Origin: Arabidopsis thaliana
Lineage: Eukaryota > Streptophyta > Magnoliopsida > Brassicales > Brassicaceae
Length of the DNA stretch: 64,000 nt
Direction of reading: 5' to 3'
NCBI RefSeq assembly: GCF_000001735.4
Contig: NC_003074.8
Span: 20,591,261 to 20,655,260 of the forward strand
Part shown: piece after piece, positions 45,525 to 55,824 of the stretch
How the letters are laid out: each line of letters opens with the position of its first letter
Position numbering within the stretch: position 1 is the stretch's first letter
Program-made: the position numbers and the translations under genes
The notes under the pieces: generated by a model
Told to the model about the DNA's origin: nothing
The model's input: only the letters and a program-made list of their open reading frames with translations
Database searches by the model: none

Positions 45525-48135
45525 ATGGCAACTGGTAAATTTTCTGTTTCTCTATAACTGATTTATGACTTTTTCTGACTTTGTGTGTTCATTCTTTTAC
45601 GTTTTCTGTTTGTTTGCCGGGAAACAAAATGAAGAAGACGATGGTGAATTGTCAGCTCGTTACCAGAACACGTTGGATGCATTGTCGTCTTTGATCACAA
45701 AACGTGGCCGTTTAGCTAGTAACAACCAATCTCACCGATTCCGTTTGCTCTTTCATTATCTCAAGGTTACAAATCACTTAAGCTTTTTTGTGTGTCGTGC
45801 CAAAATTTACGAGGTTTTTGAAAGATTCATGAATCTCTTAAAAGGTTCTTGAGCTTGAAGATGCAGTTTCACAAATGAAAATCATTCATGTGGCCGGAAC
45901 TAAAGGAAAGGTACAGACTTTAAAGTTCCTTGAGATTATGCAATGAAGATTTTCAAGTTTTGTGATCGTTTTGAAGGGATCAACATGTACATTTGCGGAG
46001 TCTATTCTTCGTTGTTACGGTCTTCGAACTGGTCTCTTCACATCTCCTCACTTAATCGATGTCCGAGAGAGATTCCGTCTTAACGGGTAAGCTTCTGAAA
46101 ACATACACTCATCTCAACGATTTTATCAAAGAAAATGTTCAAAAACATAATTTCTTGCTTCAGCATTGAGATAAGCCAGGAGAAATTTGTGAACTACTTT
46201 TGGTGTTGCTTTCATAAGCTCAAGGTGAGGAGTAAAAACAGAACATTCATATAGATACCTTTCCGGTTTTTCTGTCTCTCTCATTTCGTTATATGGTTCC
46301 ACATTAAAGCGCAGGAGAAAACCAGCAATGAGGTTCCAATGCCTACTTATTTCTGCTTCCTTGCTTTATTAGCTTTCAAGATTTTCACAACAGAACAGGT
46401 TCTTAAATCTCTTTTCTACTAAGGTAAACTTAACTCATGTGATTTAATTAGACATATATGTCATTGATGGTATGTGCAGGTTGATGTTGTTATACTAGAA
46501 GTTGGCTTAGGTGGGAGATTCGATGCGACTAATGTGGTAAGAAAAGTCATTTTTCGTCAGATTAAGATTTGTTTTACCAGGTTTTGTCACTAACAAAGCA
46601 TATGTTAATATAGATTCAGAAACCTGTCGTCTGTGGTATTTCTTCTCTAGGGTATGACCATATGGAGATTCTTGGTTAGTCTCTTTTGCGCCATTTTCCC
46701 AAAAATGGATCCAGTGTGTGTGTTTTAATCACTCGGTTTTATATATCTAGGATACACACTTGCTGAAATTGCTGCAGAGAAAGCCGGTATCTTCAAGGTG
46801 CAGACTAAAAGCTTCCAAGTTATTCGAGTTTCAGTTTCCTTCTTAATTGTTCTCTCTGTTGTAGAGTGGAGTTCCTGCTTTTACAGTGGCTCAACCTGAT
46901 GAAGCAATGCGTGTACTCAATGAAAAAGCTTCAAAATTGGAGGTAAGGCTTCACAAAACAACCAAATCATTAGATGGTTGAGATGACATAAGGTTATCTA
47001 TGAATTAGTACTTGTTGTGAAGGTGAATCTTCAGGTGGTGGAACCGTTGGACTCAAGCCAGAGACTCGGGCTTCAAGGCGAACATCAATATCTAAACGCT
47101 GGTCTTGCTGTTGCGTTGTGCTCTACATTTCTTAAAGAGATTGGTATTGAGGACAAGAATGGTTTGGATCAGACAGTAAGTTGAATTAAAAAAAACATTC
47201 TTGAGTTGTGAATTTCTTCTGTTAACAAGTAACGGTATTTTCTTACATGAAACAGAACGGTTTACCCGAAAAATTCATCTCTGGATTGTCAAATGCTTAT
47301 TTGATGGGACGAGCTATGATAGTGCCTGATTCAGAACTCCCTGAAGAGATTGTGTATTACCTTGATGGAGCTCATAGTCCTGAAAGCATGGAAGCTTGCG
47401 CTATATGGTTTTCAAAACAGATCAAACAAAACCAAGAAAGAAACCAGAAAAGATCAGAGCAGGTAAAGATTTTTAAAATTGTGTCTTAAAGATTTCAAAA
47501 AATTCTGAAAAAGTTTTGCTAATGTTGGTATGTAATATGATGCAGATACTCTTGTTCAATTGTATGTCTGTTCGTGACCCGAGTTTGCTTCTTCCGCGAT
47601 TAAGGAGTAAATGCATTGATCAAGGTGTTTTTAACTGTTTATGTCATGATAGAAACTTTATAAAGATGTTACAAGAAATATCATTTGAGAGTTTTTTCAA
47701 ATTCTCAGGAGTTGATTTCAAGAGAGCCGTTTTTGTGCCAAACGTATCAGTGTACAACCAAGTGGGATCTTCGACAAACGTTGGCACACGTGTCGAGTCG
47801 ATGTCGTGGCAGTTCGGTCTTCAGAGGATTTGGGAGAGTTTAGCTCGAGGTGAAGCAAAATCTAATTCAAAAAGTGATTCTAAAGGCAAAGAAGAAGAGA
47901 AGAGTTTCGTTTTCTCGTCACTTCCTGTGGCTGTTGACTGGCTCCGGGACAATGCTCGCCAAAGTAAACAAGTTCGTTTTCAGGTAAATTCAGTGTGTTA
48001 CTTTTTACGTATAATGTTGGTTTCAGGTGACAACAAAGCGGCCTAAGTGGGATTTTGTTATATTTTGGGTGTTAGGTGTTGGTAACTGGTTCATTACATT
48101 TGGTGGGTGATCTCTTGAGATTTATCAAGAAATGA
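45525..48135 (+). CDS. FPGS3: Folylpolyglutamate synthase, cytosolic isoform
   Basis: About 14 exons, starting with a 10-nt exon (45525-45534, MAT) and ending with [19 protein letters not shown] (stop 48133-48135); the last intron is about 47983-48075. Motifs in order: [20 protein letters not shown]-loop VAGTKGKGSTCTF (an intron splits it after GTKGK), [57 protein letters not shown] and [13 protein letters not shown]. The enzyme adds gamma-linked glutamates to tetrahydrofolate with ATP, retaining folates in the cell. There is no transit peptide before the conserved block, in line with this being the cytosolic one of three Arabidopsis isoforms. Confidence 0.93.
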
Positions 48136-48787
48136 ATATGTTTCTGCCATGTATTCTTGGCCAATCTTTGCCTGTAATGACTATATATCTCACAACATGA
48201 TTTAACAAAAGAAAAGAAAAGATATTTCGACATGATTTAGCAAAACACAGAACACGTGCTGAATAAAACTAGCAAGGGTCCAACAAAATCTTACAAGATA
48301 CAACGTTTTCAATTGTGTAACACCGAAGACACCGATTTTAAAGTACTAGTGGCCAAGCTTTCAAAGAGTAGATGTAGCAATGGAAAAGGAATCTCACCAG
48401 TCACCAGAAAAAGAAACAAGGAGAAAGAAATAAAAAAGAAGAGGTGAATCACGTGGCGGTAAAACGTTCGTTGCATCCAAAACGCTGTCGTTTTTAAAGT
48501 GTTTAGTGTTGCCGTGTAGGTGTGGCGTTGGAACCAAGCGTATACAACAAAGTCTTGAAGCAGAGAAAGAAAAAAGAAAGACGAGAGGCACACAAAAAGA
48601 GATACAAAACCAAAACTTTCAAGCAAAGCAATTCAATTTCAATCAAAAACCAAATCGAAGATCTTTGAAAGTTTCCTTTTTTTCCGAAATCTGAGCTTGG
48701 GTATTGTTGGATAAGCTTCTCGGAGATTGAGATTGAGGATTTTGATAGGTGAGGAGATTGAAAGATTTGGATTTTTGGGCGGCAAAA
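48136..48787. other. Spacer with the carrier-gene promoter and leader
   Basis: 3' flank of FPGS3 and promoter of the mitochondrial carrier gene. It contains CACGTG within aacacgtgct (about 48251) and CACGTGGC (48450-48457), both G-box/ABRE-like, then an AG-rich leader. Confidence 0.5.
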
Positions 48788-51151
48788 ATGGTGATGCAGA
48801 CGGAAGCTAGGGTTGGTGTGAGCTCAGGACATGGCGTAGCTTCGTCTTCTCATCGTTTAACGCAGGACCAGAGATCACATATCGAATCGGCGTCGCAGCT
48901 CTTAGCCGGAGGACTCGCTGGTGCTTTTAGCAAGACTTGTACTGCTCCTCTATCTCGTCTCACCATTCTCTTCCAGGTTCGTCATTTCATCGAGCGAGAA
49001 GAAGAAAAATTCAACCTTTTGTTTCATTACAACCCAATTTGTTGGTTTATTGAACTAAGACCAATTCAAAATTTCAAGTTCAATGTGTAATGGGATAATC
49101 AAACAATTTGGGGATCTGTGGAAATGAGAAAGCTGAATTGAGCTCTGCGTAAAGATAGAAAATCTATTAGTGTTTGATTATACCAAATCTTCTTAGCTGC
49201 ACTTGTTTCTAACTCTGAATGCTTAAAAAGGGAAATTTTGTGTTAAAGCTGAGTTTTTTTTGGACAGCTTCTTGATTGTATACACTATGTTGTATTTAGG
49301 TGCAAGGTATGCACACAAATGCTGCAGCTTTAAGAAAGCCAAGCATATTACACGAGGCTTCACGGATATTGAATGAAGAAGGATTGAAAGCTTTTTGGAA
49401 AGGGAATCTAGTTACTATTGCTCACCGGCTTCCATATTCTTCTGTTAATTTCTACGCATATGAACACTACAAGAAGGTCTGAGAATCTAAACTAAATTCT
49501 TAGTGTGACATTACTCTCCACTGAGCCTATTTCTGATTTTGGACTTTTTTACTCGATTATTTACAGTTCATGTATATGGTTACTGGGATGGAAAATCACA
49601 AGGAGGGTATAAGTTCAAACCTTTTTGTACATTTTGTAGCCGGTGGTTTGGCTGGAATCACAGCTGCTTCTGCCACTTATCCACTTGATCTTGTTAGAAC
49701 TCGTCTTGCTGCTCAGGTTGGAGTTTTTGAACATAAGTATTTGTCTATTTGATATGAACTTTGTTACACAGCCTTGTTTTCTAATTTTACTTGTTGAGAT
49801 TTCATAACTGAAGCATTGTTGCATTAGCTGTCTGTTGACATTATTCTTTGCATCAATGGTAGACAAAAGTAATCTACTACTCGGGTATCTGGCATACTCT
49901 GCGCTCTATTACAACCGATGAAGGTATCTTGGGCCTCTACAAGGGACTAGGAACAACGCTTGTGGTATTTTCCACAGAAAGATGTATACATCATAAATGT
50001 TGTATCCTTTCACTTTCCTAACTATCCTGACTAAGGTTTTGTTTTTTGAAACAGGGTGTTGGGCCTAGTATTGCCATTAGCTTTTCTGTGTATGAATCAT
50101 TGAGATCTTATTGGAGGTCAACTAGGTAATAAGTCGATCTCGATATTACAGTTTTGCAGTTTAACTATGCCACTTATCATTTATAATTACTCCTAAAATG
50201 ATTTGTTGGTTTTCATTTTCTTAAGGCCCCATGATTCCCCTATCATGGTCAGTCTAGCTTGTGGAAGTCTTTCAGGAATAGCATCTTCAACAGGTAAGTT
50301 ATCTTAGCTATTCGTTGGCCTTTTGCTTTCTTGTTTGCCATGAGACTCACTGTTTGACTGTAATTTGTCATTCTATGCCTTGCTCATAAACACTGATTGA
50401 CTTAGCATGAGCATCAATCAGTTTCGTATTGCTGACAAGCATCACATCAATAGTCTCAAACTCAAAATTCTCTGTACTATGCTTTCAATTCACAATAGCT
50501 GAACATGGTGCATTCTAAGTTCCACTTTTGCTACAGAATGATAAATCTGTTGCTCCTTCTCATATGTATGCTTCTGTCTTTAGCAAATAGATATGATTAC
50601 CATGATCTTTTCTAGTTGATTTTTCTCTGCAAGCATTTAACACAGTCTAATGTGAGGAATTTACTTCTATAAAGGTAGTTACTCATATAGTGTCTCATTT
50701 ACTTAATCAAACACAAACAATGTTTACCTATATCACTCCATTTGTGGATAATATCTCTTTTGGCCCTTATATGAGTTTCACGTCGGGTCTTATTGTTCAC
50801 GGCTGGTCTCATGCTGCATTCATAGGCAAGTAGAACCACTTCATAGCATTGATGCATTGGTCAAATTTCATATAATGTCATATCTAATGTGAGAAAAACA
50901 AAACTGCAGCTACGTTTCCATTGGATCTGGTGAGAAGAAGGAAGCAGCTGGAAGGAATAGGCGGGCGAGCGGTAGTGTACAAGACAGGTTTGTTAGGCAC
51001 ATTAAAGCGTATTGTTCAAACGGAAGGAGCGAGAGGCCTGTACAGAGGAATTCTTCCAGAGTACTACAAAGTGGTACCTGGTGTAGGGATTTGCTTCATG
51101 ACCTACGAGACACTCAAGCTTTACTTCAAGGATCTTTCTTCGAATCTATAA
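48788..51151 (+). CDS. Mitochondrial carrier family protein
   Basis: Seven exons (48788-48976, 49300-49476, 49567-49716, 49863-49964, 50055-50125, 50226-50293, 50910-51151) join to 332 residues; intron 6 is unusually long (about 616 bases). The three-repeat carrier plan is complete: repeat 1 QLLAGGLAGAFSKTCTAPLS with FWKGNLVTIAHRLPYSSVNF; repeat 2 VAGGLAGITAASATYPLDLV with LYKGLGTTLVGVGPSIAISF; repeat 3 CGSLSGIASSTATFPLDLVR with LYRGILPEYYKVVPGVGICF. Repeats 2 and 3 have the normal PLDLVR gate; repeat 1 has PLSRLT, without the usual acidic residue. This variant resembles a small plant subgroup near the ATP-Mg/Pi and CoA carriers; the substrate cannot be told. ATG 48788 is chosen because the frame upstream has no ATG. 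Confidence 0.92.
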
Positions 51152-51522
51152 CGGTTTAAAAGGTTGGTAGATTTGTTTAGGTCTATTTTTGGTGAGAGGA
51201 AAAAAACTGTAAAAACCAAACAGCGGAAAATGATAATGTATACGAAATGTAGAATTATATATGTAGTTGTTGGATGTAGCTTATACGAGATTAACATTTG
51301 TATTGGTACAATCCTTTTCCATTGTTACATGGCTTATACGAAATGTAGAATCATTATGTATATGTAGTGTTGGTTAATACGTATATCAATTGAGGGCCCA
51401 ATATACGAAGTGAACATTGTACAGTCCTAGTTAATGACCCATATAAATGGTGGAGAAATTTCGGATGGTAATGGGCTTGAGTATCCGAGAAAGCCTTTTA
51501 ACAAGGAGCTTCAACCTCAAGT
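51152..51522. other. Spacer between the carrier gene and U5
   Basis: 3' flank of the carrier gene. It contains an exact 17-base repeat tatacgaaatgtagaat (about 51240 and 51336). No gene seen. Confidence 0.5.
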
Positions 51523-51575
51523 ATCCCACATCGGAAAGCTAAGAGACTTTGATAGAGGAATTGATAGTATAAATA
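51523..51575 (+). promoter_or_regulatory. Plant snRNA promoter: USE and TATA box
   Basis: The upstream sequence element ATCCCACATCG (51523-51533, consensus RTCCCACATCG) is followed after 34 bases by TATAAATA (51568-51575). In plants a USE-TATA spacing of 33-34 bases directs RNA polymerase II, while about 24 directs polymerase III, so this is a Pol II-type snRNA promoter. Confidence 0.9.
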
Positions 51576-51589
51576 CACTTCACTCTGTA

Positions 51590-51728
51590 GGGAGTTTAAA
51601 ATCACGCAGCCATGTGGTAAGCACAAAGCGAACTATTCTTTCGCCTTTTACTAAAGAATACCGTGTGCTCTCCACGCTAAGTGGCATACGCCTATTTTTG
51701 GAGGGCTCTCACTTTACAGTGGGACCCA
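51590..51728 (+). ncRNA. U5: U5 spliceosomal snRNA
   Basis: The invariant U5 loop 1, CGCCTTTTACT, is closed by ATTCTTT/AAAGAAT, then AGCAC/GTGCT, then an outer stem near GCCATGTGG/CCAC...GTGGC. The Sm site ATTTTTGG (51694-51701) and a 3' terminal hairpin (gggctctcac/gtgggaccc, 51703-51727) follow in the right order. Loop 1 aligns the two exons during splicing in the U5 and tri-snRNP particle. The 5' end is placed from the TATA box to within about 10 bases. The upstream promoter and downstream 3' box are complete, so the gene is probably active; I recall a U5 gene at this locus. Confidence 0.92.
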
Positions 51729-51729
51729 A

Positions 51730-51747
51730 CATCTACCCTAGTGTAAA
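51730..51747 (+). terminator. snRNA 3' box
   Basis: catctaccctagtgtaaa fits the plant snRNA 3'-end signal CA(N)3-10AGTNNAA and begins two bases after the end of the U5 terminal hairpin. It directs 3'-end formation of Pol II snRNAs. Confidence 0.8.
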
Positions 51748-53826
51748 CTTTTTATGTGTGGCTAACGGTCTATCAATGGGCTCAAGGCACCAAAGCTCAT
51801 AAAATGTGGCTATATATGTTTGGCAATATCTTCTTAATTTCTTAAATGTGGCTATGTTTCTCTCTCCAATATTTTGAGAATTACCCTTATGTTATTATGT
51901 ATTAACGATCTATCGAATGATATATCCTTTTCTTCTTTTTATGTCGCGTTGATTCCACAACTTGCAAATCCTTTGTTTCGTTTTTTGGCTGTTGTTTCTT
52001 TTGAATCACAACTTGCAAGTTGCGAAGACAACCTATAGAGTCAACCCTTTGTTGTTGATGAATATTATTAGTTATTACATCAATATATGGAATCTATCTT
52101 TGACCTTATCAATCTTCTGGTCCTTCAGATACTTATATTCTCCAGTTGAAGTAAAGCTTATAACAACAGTTACGTTATAGAGATGTAATATTCATCAATA
52201 ACGGTATATATCGATCCGCTAATTCGTTTAAGACTTCCATCTAAAACGTTTTTGTTTACATATTAAAACGTCATTTTTGGTGTTTCCTTTTCTTTCATGA
52301 TTTCATAAGCTAAAAAAGAAATGTTGTTGTTGGCCATATTATAAGTTTCTTTATTTTTCATCGAAGATCCTGATTTAATTATTCATATATCTTTCTGCCA
52401 ATCAACTTAAATTGTTTTTCAACTAATACTAGAGGCCTTCTATAAAAATTTATCCCCATTCATATAAAACAAAACTATACTAAAAAAAGCTATTACTTTG
52501 AATTATAAATCTTATCTCCAAATCTAAGCTAATTAATGTACAAGGTTGATTACTAGTCCTACAAACTATAATATTATAGAACATTTATTTGTTAAGATGA
52601 ATGAATATATTGATTCCTTTGAAACAGGACACGGTTATAGAACTATATATAATGTTCTAGAACGACAAAAGTTATTTACAAATACTTTGGAAAGCATTTT
52701 GCATATTATTTGCCTCATAAACCTTCGTTGACTTTAGTGTGGGCACGAAATTAGGTCACTCACGGGAATTGTTTCGAGGATTCTACTTCATTTGATACGA
52801 TCACCACTTTTAGTAGCGTACGTACCGCGTAACGATTTCGACAAGTTTTCTCCTTTTTCATATATAGGAAAATATATAAAATTAGTTTGGCTTTACAAAA
52901 GACAGAAAATGAACCATATGGGCATATGTATTCTTATTTTAATATTTTTTTATCGATATGGGTATTGCTTGAAGCCTGAAACTCCTTGCGAGTTTTTGAT
53001 GAATTGATCTTTTTTTTTTTTTCCACTTGATGATCAATAGATCTTATTTTAAAATTTGAGGATGGTCGTCTTTGGTTGAAACCAAAACTGAGTAATGTTG
53101 TTGTCACATTTGGAGCCTTGTCGATTGAGAAAAAAATGCTATATATATTAATTTGGTACTGACCGTTACATTGCTCAGCGGTTCAGCCGTTTATTTATTC
53201 CTCTAACATTTTTAAATAAGCTATTTATAAAGAAATTTATAGGATCGGGCAAGGAGACTTCTGCTAAAATCGTCGAAGATGTTGAAGAATTTTTAGTGCC
53301 ATACAAATTTAGGGTTAACGAAACTACACTCAATCCGAAAAACAAGCTATAGAACCGATCTTAGAAAGGATCTCCAACTGTTTTCAGATTAAAAAACAAA
53401 AATGTCTCTAACTATATCATAGCCAAAATAATTACTTTTTAATCTTTCCATATTTCATATTTTTCTTAAAAACAAAAACAAAACATATATATTCATGCAC
53501 ATATGATAGATAATATCAAGAAATTTTTAATAAATAAAGTCAGATATAATAGATGTGACAAATAATCTAAAAGACCGATCACATGTAGTCAAAGTTTTCA
53601 ACTATAAATATGCAGAGATGACAGTTATAAGAGTCGCACAAAAAACTGCAAATCTTCACGTGTCTTCTCTTTTGTTTCATCACATGTTCTCTCCTTTCTT
53701 CACCTCTCTCTACAAATTTAATCCTTTCTCTTTTCGGCATCCCTAGGCCCCTTTGGCCTTTTCTTAAATACATCTCTCAGAAACAAAAAGTTTGTATACA
53801 TACATTTCCACCTACACATCTTTGGC
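51748..53826. other. Intergenic, no gene seen
   Basis: AT-rich, with only short random frames. The last 200 bases hold the promoter of the Ser-rich gene with CT-rich leader sequence. Confidence 0.55.
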
Positions 53827-54074
53827 ATGGACAAGAACAAGAACAAGAAAAAGATTGTTTCCGCTTCATCTTCGTCCTCATCTCTTTCGTCATTCGATCA
53901 TATATTTGGGCCAAGAGTCTCTTCTTCGTCTTCTTCATCGGCCACTGGATTGTTCAAATCCATCTTCCCACCACCCTCTGCAGTACGTCATCTCAAGATT
54001 TCAACATTTGTGGGATACGTTAATCATTGTAAACATCTGCATGTTACATATACATGGTGTTTAGGAGCTCTTAC

Positions 54075-54133
<59 letters not shown>

Positions 54134-54888
54134 CAATTAAGTTGAACTACTCTCTAACTTTCTCTTATTGTGAACTAAAAGGATCAGTTGGGGAGGCAAG
54201 TGGACTTTGCAAGTCAAGGTGGACATGTGAAGTATCAATCTCCAAGTAATTAAACTTTCTCGAGTTATTTTTCGTTAAAGATTCGTTATACGTTAGAACT
54301 AGTCTATGCTCTTTTTAGCATTAAGACCTTAATTAGTGTGTCTATAGAATGTTATTTTCACTAATTCTAACTCAGTTCAAAACGTAGTCTTTTTCTGTCA
54401 TATTGAAACTTATATACCTTAATTTGTGGGCTTACAATAATACGTAGATGCGAAAGGAGAAAGAAGCAATAAAAAGGAGAAAAAGAGTTACTATAATGAG
54501 GAAACAGAACCACCATGCCACTTGAGCTCATCCCTTTACTATGGAGGCCAAGAGACTTATTCCTCAACAACGACTACCACCCATGATACTGTAAGTCATA
54601 GTCGCATTATATATTACATACATATATAACACCTACATGACTAAACTTATATTCTCTACTTTCAAGATTTTGCTTTTCATCATATTTTTTTAATATATGC
54701 AGTACAAAAAGGATGGAGAGGAAGGCGATTCCAAACGCGCATCAAGAGGAAACTGGTGGGAAGGTAACTTTTAATATACTCCATCCTCTAACTTATTACT
54801 TTTATTTTGTGATAAATTCTTTCATTATATTTGTAAACCAAATTATACTTTTATTTTCCTACTTGGTGCAGGTTCGCTTTATTACTAG
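53827..54888 (+). CDS. Small Ser-rich plant-specific protein ending WWEGSLYY
   Basis: Five exons (53827-53982, 54182-54245, 54448-54590, 54703-54763, 54872-54888) join in frame to 146 residues. It starts MDKNKNKKKIV, then poly-Ser stretches separated by FDHIFGPR and TGLFKSIFPPPS, a middle DQLGRQVDFASQGG, a Lys/Glu stretch, and ends RGNWWEGSLYY. The last exon is 17 nt and encodes only the end of that motif, which fixes the splice choice. I recall a plant family with the same conserved C-terminus and the FGP..SS..TGLF.SIFPPP block, annotated vaguely as TPRXL-like; function unknown. No signal peptide or membrane helix. Intron 1 contains a 54-bp (TA)n tract. Confidence 0.78.
54079..54132. repeat. 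(TA)27 microsatellite in intron 1
   Basis: An uninterrupted run of 27 TA units ending about 50 bases before the acceptor of exon 2 in the Ser-rich gene. Likely polymorphic in length. Confidence 0.95.
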
Positions 54889-55711
54889 CAATCCTGGTTT
54901 ACGAGCACCTGTTAAGGTACTTATAAATATTACATGGATTTTTTTTTCTACGAAATATCCAATGCTTTTCGCAAAAAATTTACTTAGATTAAAAGGAAAA
55001 ACGTAAATTTTATTATTTGTGAACATTTTGCAGGTGCATGCATGGTCTTATCTTTATACGAAATCTGAAGGGTCGCTAGATAATAAAAAGAAAGCAAAAT
55101 TTCCAAATGTCCTTAATTACAAATTTAAAAGAGTTTAGTATATTGTCTAAAAGAAGAGGGGCTTGTTCTTTACATGTTGATTCATTTTGTTTAACGACAA
55201 ATGCAAACAACACGAAGAGAAGTCTCTTCCTGATGAAATTAATGTTTGGCTCCTTTTTAGTCAATTAATGTTTGTCTAATAGTGTATGTAAGGGAAAAAA
55301 TGATATGTATAACAGTGTCTACTACAATGTACTTAGCTTACTTTAATAAATAATGGATACAAATATTTTGCTCTTAGTAATATTATGTTTCGATCATCAT
55401 CTTCCCGATCGAAACCGAGTTATCGGTGAGGTCGTTTCGAAGTTTCCGAAATTTCTAATTTCTAATTTCAATACTATACTTTTTTTTCATCTATCATTTA
55501 ACATTCTCCTCAAAATATTTGCTAAATTAGAAATAGAAAAAAACATTATTGCCAGAACCATAGAAAAGGAAACTAAACCGTCGAACGAAAAAAAGTTAAA
55601 TGGAAATTCGAACAATTTTTTTTTTGGCAAATAGAAATTCGAACATGAAAATGGGAAATTCGATAATGTAAACAACACAACGTAAAATGGAAAACCTCAA
55701 ATCGCTCCTTC
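54889..55711. other. Spacer between the Ser-rich gene and pyruvate kinase
   Basis: AT-rich, without a gene. A T-run insertion is bounded by the repeat gaaattcgaaca at 55603-55614 and 55634-55645. Confidence 0.55.
55603..55645. repeat. 12-bp direct repeat flanking a T-run mini-insertion
   Basis: gaaattcgaaca occurs at 55603-55614 and exactly at 55634-55645, enclosing a T-run followed by GGCAAATA. The pattern matches those at 38454, 41909 and 15625. Confidence 0.6.
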
Positions 55712-55719
55712 TATATATA
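55712..55719 (+). promoter_or_regulatory. TATA box of pyruvate kinase
   Basis: TATATATA lies 113 bases upstream of the chosen ATG. Its position inside a longer in-frame open stretch (ATG at 55687) argues that the upstream ATG is not in the mRNA. Confidence 0.6.
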
Positions 55720-55824
55720 CGTTTCCCTGCTCATCATAATTTTCATCAAGCAACTCTTAATTTCCTCTGTCTTTCAAAGTTCAATCTCTTAATTTTTCTT
55801 TGCGATCTTTCGAAAGTTTCCACA

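Noticed and set aside
51434-51802. 122-codon plus-strand frame
   Set aside because: Runs through the U5 snRNA gene and its promoter; the RNA explains the sequence conservation.
55687-55824. N-terminal extension of pyruvate kinase by 46 residues
   Set aside because: The TATA box lies inside it and the extra residues do not look like a transit peptide or family sequence.
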